64,000 bases of DNA from an uncultured Lachnospiraceae bacterium (GTDB taxonomy: Bacteria > Bacillota > Clostridia > Lachnospirales > Lachnospiraceae), in the NCBI GenBank assembly GCA_910576815.1, contig CAJTKA010000011.1:1-64000 (forward strand). The letters run 5' to 3'. The notes under the pieces were generated by a model, which worked only from the letters and a program-made list of their open reading frames with translations, made no database searches and was not told where the DNA came from. The position numbers and the translations under genes were made by a program. Positions 17,042-26,268 of this stretch are shown in pieces (positions within the stretch are counted from its first letter, which is position 1; every line of letters begins with the position of its first letter).

Positions 17042-18406
17042 TTATACGAATTTTTGCTTTTTGACCGTGTTGACAAAATCCTGGTTATTTCTGGTCCTGG
17101 CAAACATATCTACCACCCGCTCCGCCGCCTCGTCCGCCTTCATGCCGTTCAAGGCCTTGCGAATGATATTGATGGCCTCCAGCTCATCAGGATTCAAGAG
17201 CAGATCCTCTCTCCTGGTGCTGGATTTCGGAATGTCGATAGCCGGGAACACTCTCTTTTCGGAAAGTTTGCGGTTGAGTACCATCTCCATGTTGCCGGTG
17301 CCCTTAAATTCCTCGTACACCACATCGTCCATCTTACTGCCCGTCTCCACCAGCGCCGTCGCCAGAATGGTCAGACTGCCGCCTTCGCGCATATTGCGGG
17401 CCGCGCCGAAGAAACGCTTGGGCATATGTAACGCCGCAGGATCGAGACCACCGGAAAGGGTACGTCCGCTGGGCGGAACCACCAGATTGTAGGCTCTGGT
17501 CAGACGGGTGATGCTGTCCAGAAGGATCACCACATCCTTCTTATGCTCCACCAGACGCTTTGCGCGCTCGATCACCATCTCGGACACGCGCTTGTGATGC
17601 TCAGGCAGTTCGTCGAAGGTCGAGTAGATCACTTCCACGTTCGGCCCTTCAATAGCCTCCTTGATATCCGTCACTTCCTCAGGACGCTCGTCGATCAGCA
17701 GAATGATCAAGTGAGAATCAGGCGCACTCTTGGTAATGGATTTCGCCACTTCTTTCAGCAGGGTTGTCTTACCTGCCTTTGGCGGCGATACGATCATACC
17801 TCTCTGCCCCTTACCCACAGGGCTCATCAGATCCATGATCCGCATAGCCACCGTACAGCCGGGTGTTTCCAATTTAAGTCTCTCATCCGGGAAAATAGGG
17901 GTCATATCTTCAAAATTCTTGCGGCGCATCGCCACATCCGGCGCATAGCCATTGATGGACTTCACATAGAGAAGCGCGCTGAACTTTTCGTTCTGGGTCT
18001 TGATCCTGGTATTGCCCTCTAAAATATCACCTGTTTTTAAGCCGAAACGGCGAATCTGACTGGGCGCCACATAGACATCGTTCTCACCCGGCAGATAATT
18101 TTCACAGCGGATAAAGCCGAAACCGTCCGCCATCACCTCCAAAATACCGCTGGCCGTGATGCCGCTGTCAAGCTCTGACGGAAACTTTTCTTCCTCCCCC
18201 GACTGCTCTGTCCTTCTTGCAGGCGCATTTGCGGGAACAACAGACTTAACGGCCACTTCCTTGCCCGCAGCCTTGTCCTTCTCGTCTTCCTGCAGCATCG
18301 CCTCCACGACCTGCGCCTTCTTCATGGTCGAAGTGCCCTTGATGCCTCTCGCTTTTGCAATCTCTTTTAAATCCGCAAGCGCAAGCGATTCATATTTTTC
18401 TCTCAT
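17042..18406 (-). CDS. rho: Transcription termination factor Rho
   Basis: 454 residues. An N-terminal SAP-like helical domain (1-45) is followed by an insert of about 35 charged and low-complexity residues. The RNA-binding cold-shock domain covers about 85-155 (GILEVMADGFGFIRCENYLPG). The hexameric ATPase has Walker A SPPKAGKTT at 207-215, and the Q- and R-loop regions are present. Rho is an RNA helicase that ends transcription. GGAGG lies 6 nt before the ATG. Confidence 0.97.
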   Translation of the reverse strand: MREKYESLALADLKEIAKARGIKGTSTMKKAQVVEAMLQEDEKDKAAGKEVAVKSVVPANAPARRTEQSGEEEKFPSELDSGITASGILEVMADGFGFIRCENYLPGENDVYVAPSQIRRFGLKTGDILEGNTRIKTQNEKFSALLYVKSINGYAPDVAMRRKNFEDMTPIFPDERLKLETPGCTVAMRIMDLMSPVGKGQRGMIVSPPKAGKTTLLKEVAKSITKSAPDSHLIILLIDERPEEVTDIKEAIEGPNVEVIYSTFDELPEHHKRVSEMVIERAKRLVEHKKDVVILLDSITRLTRAYNLVVPPSGRTLSGGLDPAALHMPKRFFGAARNMREGGSLTILATALVETGSKMDDVVYEEFKGTGNMEMVLNRKLSEKRVFPAIDIPKSSTRREDLLLNPDELEAINIIRKALNGMKADEAAERVVDMFARTRNNQDFVNTVKKQKFV

Positions 18407-18497
18407 AAATTCCTCCTGTGATAGTTACTGTACTCTTTCGTCTGGGGATTTCTTGCCTGATCCGACTTAGAAATATGAGTTTTCATTCGTAACTGTT

Positions 18498-18526
18498 ATT
18501 ATACACCATCTTTTTCAAAATAGGAA
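18498..18526 (-). promoter_or_regulatory. Possible rho promoter
   Basis: A consensus TATAAT (18503-18498) has a weak -35 (TTCCTA, 18526-18521) at 17 nt. It lies about 90 nt upstream of the rho start. Confidence 0.35.
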
Positions 18527-18578
18527 GTCTTTTTTTCAAAAGGGATCTCCCGGTAAAAATTATGGGAATTGTGAACGC

Positions 18579-18608
18579 TTGCTATTGCAGAGAGAATCTA
18601 AATACTAT
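18579..18608 (+). promoter_or_regulatory. Possible promoter of the malic enzyme gene
   Basis: TTGCTA (18579-18584), 18-nt spacer, TACTAT (18603-18608), about 65 nt upstream of the chosen ATG. It is divergent from rho. Confidence 0.4.
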
Positions 18609-18674
18609 AAGATAAGAGAAGTATACAAGGCTTTATTCTGAAAAGTCATCAACACTATGAAAAGAGGTACTTCC

Positions 18675-19829
18675 ATGACAACCAACGAAAAGGCTCTTAA
18701 GCTGCATGAAGAATGGCGCGGAAAGCTGGAGACCGTCTCCAAGACCCCCGTCAAAACCCGCGAGGATCTTGCCCTCGCTTACACTCCCGGCGTCGCCGAA
18801 CCCTGCAAAGTAATTGCGCAGGACAAGGAGGCCGCCTACACCTACACATGGAAATCCAACACGGTGGCCGTGGTCTCAGACGGCAGTGCGGTGCTGGGTC
18901 TGGGCAATATCGGTCCCCACGCGGCGATGCCCGTGATGGAGGGCAAGGCCGTGCTGTTCAAAGAATTTGGCGGCGTCAACGCCGTGCCGATCTGTCTGGA
19001 CACGCAGGATACCGAGGAGATCATCAAAGCCGTGACGTATCTGGCACCTGGCTTTGGCGGCATCAATCTGGAAGATATCAGCGCCCCCCGCTGCTTTGAG
19101 ATCGAGGAGCGGCTGAAAGCAACGCTGGATATCCCCGTCTTCCATGACGACCAGCACGGCACCGCTATCGTGGTGCTCGCAGGCATCATCAATGCCCTCA
19201 AAGTTGTAAATAAGAAAAAGGAGGATTGCCGGGTGGTCATGAACGGCGCAGGCAGCGCGGGCGTAGCGATCGCGAAGCTCCTTTTGACCTACGGTTTCCC
19301 CGATGTGATCCTCTGCAACCGCTCCGGTATCATCAGCAAAGACACACCCGGCATGAACTGGATGCAGCAGAAAATGGCGGAAGTGACCAATCCGCAAAAC
19401 CTGACCGGCACCCTGGCCGATGCGATCAAAGGCGCGGATATCTTCGTCGGCGTCTCCGCAGCGAATACCGTAACACCTGATATGGTATCCTCGATGAACC
19501 GCGATGCCATCCTTTTTGCCCTGGCAAATCCCGTTCCCGAGATCATGCCTGACGCAGCAAAAGCCGCAGGCGCGCGGATCGTGGGCACGGGCCGCTCCGA
19601 CTTCCCCAACCAGATCAACAATGTGGTAGCCTTCCCCGGCATCTTCAAGGGAGCACTCGAGGGACGGGCTCCGCAGATCACCGAGGAGATGAAACTGGCT
19701 GCGGCACACGCCATCGCGGGACTTGTTCCTGAGGAGGCGCTTTCCGAGGACAATATCATGCCGGAGCCCTTCGATCCGCAGGTGGCGGAGGTCGTCGCGG
19801 AGGCGGTGAAATCCCATATTCAACTGTAA
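18675..19829 (+). CDS. NAD(P)-dependent malic enzyme
   Basis: 384 residues from ATG 18675, preceded by AGAGGT; an upstream in-frame ATG at 18657 lacks a site. It has the short bacterial malic enzyme form: LALAYTPGVAEPC near the N-terminus (catalytic Tyr), VFHDDQHGTAIV (metal-binding Asp pair), and a Rossmann GAGSAGVAIAKLL. There is no phosphotransacetylase extension. It decarboxylates malate to pyruvate with NAD(P)H formation. Cofactor choice cannot be read reliably. Confidence 0.93.
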   Translation: MTTNEKALKLHEEWRGKLETVSKTPVKTREDLALAYTPGVAEPCKVIAQDKEAAYTYTWKSNTVAVVSDGSAVLGLGNIGPHAAMPVMEGKAVLFKEFGGVNAVPICLDTQDTEEIIKAVTYLAPGFGGINLEDISAPRCFEIEERLKATLDIPVFHDDQHGTAIVVLAGIINALKVVNKKKEDCRVVMNGAGSAGVAIAKLLLTYGFPDVILCNRSGIISKDTPGMNWMQQKMAEVTNPQNLTGTLADAIKGADIFVGVSAANTVTPDMVSSMNRDAILFALANPVPEIMPDAAKAAGARIVGTGRSDFPNQINNVVAFPGIFKGALEGRAPQITEEMKLAAAHAIAGLVPEEALSEDNIMPEPFDPQVAEVVAEAVKSHIQL

Positions 19830-19834
19830 TAACC

Positions 19835-19962
19835 GCACAAACAACATAACCAATGCAGACGCGCTTTCGCTCCGCTCCAAGCGTAACAGTGCTAAATTCG
19901 TGAGAAACCTCATTAAGCACTGACGCTTTCCAAGGGTCTGCGTATGGTTATGTTGTTTGTGC
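19835..19962. repeat. 128-nt cruciform with 18-bp terminal inverted repeats
   Basis: GCACAAACAACATAACCA (19835-19852) is the exact reverse complement of 19945-19962. Inside it, GCAGAC (19855-19860) pairs with GTCTGC (19936-19941), and CAGTGCT (19887-19893) pairs with AGCACTG (19916-19922) with flanking GCGT/ACGC. It starts 6 nt past the malic enzyme stop and ends 23 nt before DUF4364. The form resembles a MITE or a very large hairpin. Confidence 0.75.
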
Positions 19963-19985
19963 TAATTTGCTTAACAGGAGTTATT

Positions 19986-20501
19986 ATGACACAGGACCCC
20001 CTCACCTTATATAAATTGATAACCTTATATATGCTCGACCGGGTCACCTTCCCGCTGACGAAGGCGCAGATCGGCGATTTTCTCTTAGGGCATGATTACA
20101 CGAATTTTCTGACCCTCCAGCAGGTGATTGCGGAGCTGATCGACGCAGAACTGATCCGCGCCGCCTCCAAGCGCAACCGCACCTATCTGGAAATCACCGA
20201 CGAGGGGAAAAGTACGCTCTCCTATTTTGAAAATCGCATCAATGACTCTATCAAGGAAGACATCGCCGCCTTTTTCACCGAGCACGAAATGGAGATGAGA
20301 AACGAAGCCGCCATTGTGGCAGACTACTACAAGGCGACCTCCGGTGAGTATGAAGCCAGACTTCTAATCAAAGAAAAGGACGTGACAGTGGTGAACCTCA
20401 CCCTGTCCGTCCCCGATGAAGATACTGCCGCCGCACTCTGTACGAACTGGCAGAAAAAATATCAGGATATCTATCAATATCTGATCTCTCAGCTTTTCTG
20501 A
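19986..20501 (+). CDS. DUF4364 family protein
   Basis: 171 residues from ATG 19986, with CAGGAG 6 nt upstream. The N-terminus (DPLTLYKLITLYMLDRVTFPLTKAQIGDFLL) and the winged-helix-like region (FLTLQQVIAELIDAELIRA, then YLEITDEGKSTLSYFE) match the clostridial DUF4364 family. The winged-helix features suggest a DNA-binding regulator similar to PadR, but no function is established. It follows the malic enzyme gene on the same strand across a large cruciform. Confidence 0.85.
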   Translation: MTQDPLTLYKLITLYMLDRVTFPLTKAQIGDFLLGHDYTNFLTLQQVIAELIDAELIRAASKRNRTYLEITDEGKSTLSYFENRINDSIKEDIAAFFTEHEMEMRNEAAIVADYYKATSGEYEARLLIKEKDVTVVNLTLSVPDEDTAAALCTNWQKKYQDIYQYLISQLF

Positions 20502-20557
20502 CCGCTACATGGTCTTTGCTTTTCTGCGTTCCAACCTTTCACTTATTTGGCAGAACA

Positions 20558-22462
20558 TCAATGCTTCTGAATGATCTGATCCCAACTGGAAACCCCGATC
20601 ACCCGCAGGGCAAAATCCGTGTACTGTGCCGCTTCCGGCGTGTCCACATACTTGAACGCCTCGTAGATGGACTTTCTGCCGCCGCCCAGCGTACAAATGC
20701 CCAGCGCAAGCCCCTGCGACACTTCCTCGGGCGCGTCCGTCTCTCTGGAAAAGAGCATACTGTCCACATATTGATTGGCCTCAATGACCTTGTAAGCATA
20801 GACAAAGGAGGCTGACTGTAACTCCTGCCCCTGCGAGGATGTGTAACCCATCTCACTTAAAATCAGGTGCCTCACTTCGCCATCGTCCGTGCGCATCTCC
20901 GGTTTTTGCAGATAATTCGTCAGCACATGCAGATTTTTGATGGTAATAACAGGCGTATTTTCCGTCTCCAGCACATAGGAAGCCGCCTTGCCGCCGCTGC
21001 TCCAGGCCTTCGCGCTGGTCAACGGATAGTTGTAAGGATGCTGCGCCAATCCCCAGTCGATATTTCCCTCTTCTTTCAGATTGCGGTTAAACTCATCGAG
21101 GATATCCTTAGAGGCATACCCGTTTTTGGAATAAAGGCTCTTGCCCCACTGCTGATCCAGCGAGATATAGACTCTGGCATTGCCGTTCACGCTTAAAAGC
21201 GCATTGTAAAAGATGCGGAACGCCCTGGCGTACTCATCCACATAGCTTGCCGTATCCATATGCTCGATATGATTCCACTCGCTTCTGGCGTTGATCTCAT
21301 TGCCAATGACCCAGTTCATGACTTTGCCGTGACCGGTACCGGAATAACGGTTTGCCAGGAAAGAAGCGATGGCCGCTATGGCCTCCGTGCCGCTCTCGTC
21401 AGTGGCATTGAAGGCATAATAGGGTGCATGACCGCCCGAGCGTGCCTTGGGATGGATCAGCTCCGGACGGGAGGAGATGTCATTTAAGACGATCGCCGTG
21501 GTGATGATTCCCCTGCTCGTAAGCGAAGTAAAGATATAGTCGTACTCCGCGATGATCTGTCCGTTAAAGGCATAACTTCTTCCATTATATGTGTAGTGAA
21601 CCGTGGGGTAATAATCATTGCTGGTGGGACCGAGGATCCTGCTCAGGGGAATGTTGTAGGCAGCATGCCTTACCCCCAGATCGTCCAACTCCGTGGTCCG
21701 CAGCTTCTCGGGATCCACGAGCAGTCCTTTTTTCGATTTGGTATCCCCGAAAGAAGGCGTGTATTTGGCGATTGCCTCAGGATTCGTAATATAGTGCGGC
21801 CTGGTGATGGGCAGATATGTACCGTTCTTTTTGACCGCCACTACAAATTTGGAAAACAGCCGCGAGGCGGCAGTGTTATAGTTTAGATTGACCGAAAAAG
21901 TCAAATCTACGTCTTTCTGGTCTTCGCTGATATATTCACTGGTTGCAAGTTCAGTCTGATATGCTTTTTCCTCAAAAAGATAATAATAGCCATCGTCGCT
22001 GACCGCCAGATCTCTGGCCCTCATGGAAATATCGATCTTTCCGGTCTCCGTGTTGATCAGACAGCTCTCAATGGTGGCAAAATCCGCCGCATTCTCAGCG
22101 GTGACCTCCACTTCCCTCGGCCTGTTGCGGATACCTTCCAACATATAGTGCGCTGCATCCACAAGCGCCTGCGTGGTATCCTTGCCGGCATTTTCTCTGA
22201 CGTTCTCTTTGCGATGCTGCGTCTTGCTGTACTCCGCTAACTCTACGGCTTCCATATGCACCATAGCTTCCACCGCAGCCGAATCCGCTCTTTCCTGCTC
22301 TGCAAGCATGGTCATCCGATATCCCGCAAAACCGCCTGCAACGGACAGCAAAACAGCGCAGACGGCGAGGAGGATCCATTTTCTCCCTCTCCGCTTTCCG
22401 CGTTTTTTTACAGTCCTTTTTGCGATCGTCTTTCCGTCGTCAGCCGTATCGGTTGTTCCCAT
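20558..22462 (-). CDS. DUF5722 secreted glycosidase-like protein
   Basis: 634 residues. A basic N-terminus (KRTVKKRGKRRGRKW) and one membrane helix (ILLAVCAVLLSVAGGFAGYRM) indicate a type II membrane-anchored or secreted protein. The bulk is a large extracellular domain with TIM-barrel-like motifs (VMNWVIGNEINARSEWNH, WGLAQHPYNYPL, LILSEMGYTSSQG) as in the DUF5722 family related to glycoside hydrolases. The two Glu residues in GNEIN and SEMGY are placed like an acid/base and nucleophile pair. The substrate is unknown. It lies next to a polysaccharide deacetylase on the same strand. Confidence 0.8.
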   Translation of the reverse strand: MGTTDTADDGKTIAKRTVKKRGKRRGRKWILLAVCAVLLSVAGGFAGYRMTMLAEQERADSAAVEAMVHMEAVELAEYSKTQHRKENVRENAGKDTTQALVDAAHYMLEGIRNRPREVEVTAENAADFATIESCLINTETGKIDISMRARDLAVSDDGYYYLFEEKAYQTELATSEYISEDQKDVDLTFSVNLNYNTAASRLFSKFVVAVKKNGTYLPITRPHYITNPEAIAKYTPSFGDTKSKKGLLVDPEKLRTTELDDLGVRHAAYNIPLSRILGPTSNDYYPTVHYTYNGRSYAFNGQIIAEYDYIFTSLTSRGIITTAIVLNDISSRPELIHPKARSGGHAPYYAFNATDESGTEAIAAIASFLANRYSGTGHGKVMNWVIGNEINARSEWNHIEHMDTASYVDEYARAFRIFYNALLSVNGNARVYISLDQQWGKSLYSKNGYASKDILDEFNRNLKEEGNIDWGLAQHPYNYPLTSAKAWSSGGKAASYVLETENTPVITIKNLHVLTNYLQKPEMRTDDGEVRHLILSEMGYTSSQGQELQSASFVYAYKVIEANQYVDSMLFSRETDAPEEVSQGLALGICTLGGGRKSIYEAFKYVDTPEAAQYTDFALRVIGVSSWDQIIQKH

Positions 22463-22549
22463 GGGATTTCCTTTTCTCTTACTGATCTGTCTGCCTGCGA
22501 ATGCGACAGCTTAGATTATTGTACTATATTGCCCGAAAAAAGTCCATGT

Positions 22550-23257
22550 CTAGTTCAAAATAAGCTCATCCACCGTCACAAACTCATAGCCCTCCTCTTG
22601 CAGGATATCCACGATTTTAAGGGCTGCCGTCACGCTGGAGGCATATTCGTCGTGCATTAAAATGACAGCATTTTCCTTCGCCTTGTCCGTAACCTTTTTC
22701 ACGATCCCCGACACATTGGTACTGCTCCAATCCAGTGGATCGATGTTCCAGAGTACCGGCAGCATCGTCAGTTCCGTCTCCAGACTCTTATCCCAGCAGC
22801 CATAGGGCGGGCGCACAAACAGCACCTCCTCCCCCGTGATCCCCGTAAGCAGCTCGTTGGTCTTCTTTAGCTCCGCCTTGAATGCTTCCCGATTCTTCTT
22901 GGTGAGCTGAATGTGGCTGTACGTATGATTGCCGATCAGATGCCCTTCCTCCTGCATCCGCCGCACCAACTCCGGATGGGCTTCCGCCTGCTTTCCCATC
23001 AAAAAAAAACTTGCTTTGGCTCCCCGCTCTTTCAAGCCGTCCAAAAGCTGCGGCGTATAGACCGGATCCGGTCCGTCATCAAACGTGATTGCTATCTTTC
23101 GATTTTCCATCCTTTCCTCTTTGTTGGTAACACATGTTATGTTTTTATCATTCCCGCTTCTGTCCTCCTGCTGTACCACCATGCCAAATCCACTCACAAG
23201 CGCCGCACACAAAAAGAGCGCCGTGCTTATGAGCACCCTGTCCTTCATGCTCATCAC
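22550..23257 (-). CDS. Polysaccharide deacetylase (NodB domain)
   Basis: 235 residues. An N-terminal hydrophobic segment (ISTALFLCAALVSGFGMV) is followed by a NodB domain with TFDDGPDPV (metal-binding Asp pair), GNHTYSH (metal His pair) and RPPYG, all intact. It removes acetyl groups from peptidoglycan, chitin or exopolysaccharide outside the cell. The annotated start has no strong ribosome binding site, while an internal ATG at 23110 (MENRKIAITFDDGPD) has AGAGGAAAGG directly upstream. A cytoplasmic short form is possible but the exported form makes more sense. Confidence 0.9.
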   Translation of the reverse strand: MMSMKDRVLISTALFLCAALVSGFGMVVQQEDRSGNDKNITCVTNKEERMENRKIAITFDDGPDPVYTPQLLDGLKERGAKASFFLMGKQAEAHPELVRRMQEEGHLIGNHTYSHIQLTKKNREAFKAELKKTNELLTGITGEEVLFVRPPYGCWDKSLETELTMLPVLWNIDPLDWSSTNVSGIVKKVTDKAKENAVILMHDEYASSVTAALKIVDILQEEGYEFVTVDELILN

Positions 23258-23388
23258 AGAACAACACCCACAGTTATCTTCTTAGCTCATATATATGTCA
23301 AATCCTTCCGACAGATTCAGCATCCTGTATAACTTCCCATTCATGCACGGTCAAAACGGCAGCAGCCCTCTGTAAATAGCTCCCGACC

Positions 23389-24531
23389 TTACGCTCCCTG
23401 CAGGCGAATCTGGAAGGCTTTCGTGTAGCCCTCCCCAAAATTTTGGTTCAGCACAAGTTTCCCGCCGTGCATTTCCACGATCTTTTTGGCAATTCCGAGC
23501 CCCAGACCGCTGCCGCCCTTGGAAGTACGAGCACTGTCCGCTCTGGTAAAAGGATCGAAAATATGCGCCGCAAACGCAGGATCGATGGGCTCTCCGTCAT
23601 CCGCCACCGTGATCTCATAATCATCCAGGCGCACCAGGACCCGCCCCCCTGCCTTTCCGTAACGAAGCGCATTCGTGAGCAGATTCGTGACTGCCCGTCC
23701 AAGCTGCAGCGCATCCATCTCAAACGCTGTATCCTCCTCCGATATTTCAGTAACAACCGTTATGCTTTTATCTTCAAAGTCGGTATAGAGAAGGGCCGTC
23801 ATTTTGCGCACAAGTTCCGCCAGATCTCCCCGCTCCTTATGCAGGGTAAAACCCTCGCTCTCCAACTTCACATACTCAAATAGAAGCGTGAGCAGCTCGT
23901 CCATCCGCAGCGATTTCTGATAGATCACGTCCAGATAGGACTGTTTCTTTTCCTCCGCCACCAACCCCTCCGATAAAGCTCTGCAGTAGCCGCAGATGGT
24001 GGTGACCGGCGTCTTGATATCGTGGGCAATATCCGATAACAGGAGATTTCTCCGTCTTTCAAACGCCTGCTGCTGCTCCTTTTCCTCCTCCAGGAGCTCG
24101 TTCATCTTCTTCACCACCATGCGGCAGTAAAAGAAGCCCCCCACCAGGTAAGGCGCCATGCGCAGTTCCAGCAAAAAGAGCACCACACAGAATATGCCAA
24201 AGCGTAAAAGGCGGCCTGAGATCCCTCCGGCATAGGACGCGTTAACGCTGATCTGAATCCCCCACGTCCCACTGTCTATTCCCTGCTTGACCCACTGCGA
24301 GAGATCTCCCGGCAGAAAATCGGCCAAAAAATAACATAACAGGTGTAATAAATCAGTGATCACACTGCCGTCGCTCACAAAACGAATATCCAGATAAGAA
24401 AGAAGCCGGTACAAAAGGGGAAAACCTGCCACGCTGAAAAAGAGGTTGAGCAGTTCCCCGCTCAGATACATGACCGCCATCAGGATCAGGAAGCGCCTGA
24501 TCAAAAATAGTCTCAGATCCTGTTTATTCAT
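23389..24531 (-). CDS. Sensor histidine kinase
   Basis: 380 residues from ATG 24531. Two transmembrane helices (about 10-40 and 110-140) enclose an extracellular loop. The H-box DIAHDIKTP has its His near residue 170; the N-box NLLTNALRYG and the glycine boxes DDGEPIDP and GGSGLGLGIAKKI follow. It should phosphorylate the response regulator whose gene ends 11 nt upstream. Architecture resembles VanS/BceS-like envelope-stress kinases, though the signal is not known. Confidence 0.92.
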   Translation of the reverse strand: MNKQDLRLFLIRRFLILMAVMYLSGELLNLFFSVAGFPLLYRLLSYLDIRFVSDGSVITDLLHLLCYFLADFLPGDLSQWVKQGIDSGTWGIQISVNASYAGGISGRLLRFGIFCVVLFLLELRMAPYLVGGFFYCRMVVKKMNELLEEEKEQQQAFERRRNLLLSDIAHDIKTPVTTICGYCRALSEGLVAEEKKQSYLDVIYQKSLRMDELLTLLFEYVKLESEGFTLHKERGDLAELVRKMTALLYTDFEDKSITVVTEISEEDTAFEMDALQLGRAVTNLLTNALRYGKAGGRVLVRLDDYEITVADDGEPIDPAFAAHIFDPFTRADSARTSKGGSGLGLGIAKKIVEMHGGKLVLNQNFGEGYTKAFQIRLQGA

Positions 24532-24541
24532 ACACGCTCCC

Positions 24542-25240
24542 TCACTCCTTCTCCATACGGTAGCCAAGTCCCCTGATGGTGGTGATATATTCCCTGCCGT
24601 CGTGGGTCAGCTTCGCGCGCAGCTTGGAGATGCACACCATCACGCTGTTGTCGGAAACCATATAGTCCTCCTCCCAGCCCGTCTCAAAAATCTGCTGCTT
24701 GGTAAACACTTTGCCGGGATTTTCCATAAAAAGCTTAAGGATACGGAACTCCACGGAAGTCAGCTCGACCCGTTCTTCTTTGCGGTACAAAAGACAGGAA
24801 TCCGGCTCCAGCCGCAGTTCTCCCAGCGTCAGCGCGCCACCGCCCGCATCCTCCTGCTTTTCTCCCGCTCCCAGCGCATAAAACCTGCGCAGATTGGACT
24901 TTACGCGCGCTACTGCTTCCAGCGGCACAAAGGGTTTCGTGATATAGTCGTCTGCCCCCAGATCGAGCCCCAAAATCTTATCCGAGTCACTGCTCTTTGC
25001 CGAAAGCATGAGTACCGGGAGGTTATTACCCTCCCGGATATTCCGTAACACACGATATCCGTCCAAGCCCGGCATCATGATGTCCAGGATCGCCAAATCG
25101 ACCTTTTCCTGTTTCAGCAGTCTGTCAGCTTCCAGCCCATCCGCCGCTTCCAGGATCTCGTACCCTTCCTTTTCCAGATAGAGGCGGAGAAGATCACGAA
25201 TCTCCGCCTCGTCGTCAGCTATCAAAATCTTATATGCCAT
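24542..25240 (-). CDS. OmpR/VanR-type response regulator
   Basis: 232 residues from ATG 25240, with AGAGG 8 nt upstream. The receiver has an acidic pocket D9/D10, phosphoacceptor D53 and the lysine in DYITKPF. A C-terminal winged helix runs from about 135 and ends TTIRGLGYRMEKE. It forms an operon with the kinase downstream and the DUF975 gene upstream. A direct-repeat site at 26240-26258 upstream of DUF975 fits an OmpR-type operator. Confidence 0.93.
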   Translation of the reverse strand: MAYKILIADDEAEIRDLLRLYLEKEGYEILEAADGLEADRLLKQEKVDLAILDIMMPGLDGYRVLRNIREGNNLPVLMLSAKSSDSDKILGLDLGADDYITKPFVPLEAVARVKSNLRRFYALGAGEKQEDAGGGALTLGELRLEPDSCLLYRKEERVELTSVEFRILKLFMENPGKVFTKQQIFETGWEEDYMVSDNSVMVCISKLRAKLTHDGREYITTIRGLGYRMEKE

Positions 25241-25260
25241 GTGAAATTTCCTCTCTATCA

Positions 25261-26115
25261 TTACTGCTCAGTAATCATAACAGGTGTTTCTTTTGTTCCT
25301 TTCAATTCCTCGTAGAGTGCCGCAAAGGTCAGATTGCGGTACGGATTCACATAGAAGATCTCCACCATGCCAAGTGTCAGCAGACCCAGGAAATCCCAGA
25401 GGATAAACGACAGCCCCAGCACGAAAGCTCTCCACTTATGACCGTTCATCATGTCGCGGCTTTTGTCAAGCGCTTCGCGACAATCCATATCGGGCGTTTC
25501 CGACAGAATATAGGGCACCATCAGGTACTGATACATCTTCACGATTCCCGGTATCACCAAGAGGAGCGTCCACAAAAAGGTGTAAAGATCTCTGTAAAAC
25601 ATAACCTTCACCACATTCTTATAGGAATGGTCGTAAGCAAACGCGACTTCCTTCACCTGCGCCACATCTTCGACGCTCTTGCGCATAAAGCGTTTTCCGC
25701 CCACATCGAAGGGGTTGATCAGGAAAATGTCCACCACGATGAACACTGCCAGGATAAAGAAGAATACGATCAAAAAAACAACGATCATAACAATGCCCAC
25801 GATCACATTCTCATCGTCAATAATGACACCAATGTCACTCAGCTCGGTCTCGTCGCGTCCGGTTATATGCGCTACCAGCTCGTCTGTGCCGGACATCACT
25901 TCCACGCCATCCACAACGATGATATCTTCTGCGGCGTTCTCTGCCTGCTCCACGCTGCTCTCGGAATCGGCATGCTTTATCACTGACTTGGAAAAGCTAT
26001 AACCGCCTGCCTCACAGCCAAGCAGCATCAAAAGTATTGATACCAGCAAAACCTTCCAATAATTTCTTTGCAGGGACGCCTTAGCCCTTTCCTTTAATTT
26101 TCTTCTCGTCCACAT
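25261..26115 (-). CDS. DUF975 family membrane protein
   Basis: 284 residues, about five or six membrane segments. It starts WTRRKLKERAKASLQRNYWK, the typical amphipathic N-terminus of DUF975, and holds the conserved KSRDMMNGHKWRAFVLGLSF. DUF975 proteins are unassigned integral membrane proteins, often next to two-component systems. It is the first gene of the three-gene operon here, so it is a likely target or sensor partner of the adjacent kinase/regulator pair. Confidence 0.85.
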   Translation of the reverse strand: MWTRRKLKERAKASLQRNYWKVLLVSILLMLLGCEAGGYSFSKSVIKHADSESSVEQAENAAEDIIVVDGVEVMSGTDELVAHITGRDETELSDIGVIIDDENVIVGIVMIVVFLIVFFFILAVFIVVDIFLINPFDVGGKRFMRKSVEDVAQVKEVAFAYDHSYKNVVKVMFYRDLYTFLWTLLLVIPGIVKMYQYLMVPYILSETPDMDCREALDKSRDMMNGHKWRAFVLGLSFILWDFLGLLTLGMVEIFYVNPYRNLTFAALYEELKGTKETPVMITEQ

Positions 26116-26239
26116 AATCTTTCCCTCTCTTTTCTATTTGAAGTGTTACTCGGGAGCCGTTCGATCCGCTTTTTCGTTTCGCGTCTCCCTGTCTACATTG
26201 ACAGGATAGCACTCCACTCTTAAAGGAAAAGAGCATCCG

Positions 26240-26258
26240 CCTTAAGTTAACCTTAAAG
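26240..26258 (-). promoter_or_regulatory. Candidate response-regulator operator upstream of the DUF975 operon
   Basis: On the minus strand CTTTAAGGTTAACTTAAGG holds two TTAAGG heptamers 11-12 nt apart, the spacing used by OmpR-type dimers. It lies about 125 nt upstream of the DUF975 start. A further CTTTAAGAG lies about 20 nt downstream. Confidence 0.45.
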
Positions 26259-26268
26259 CGAAGGCCCT

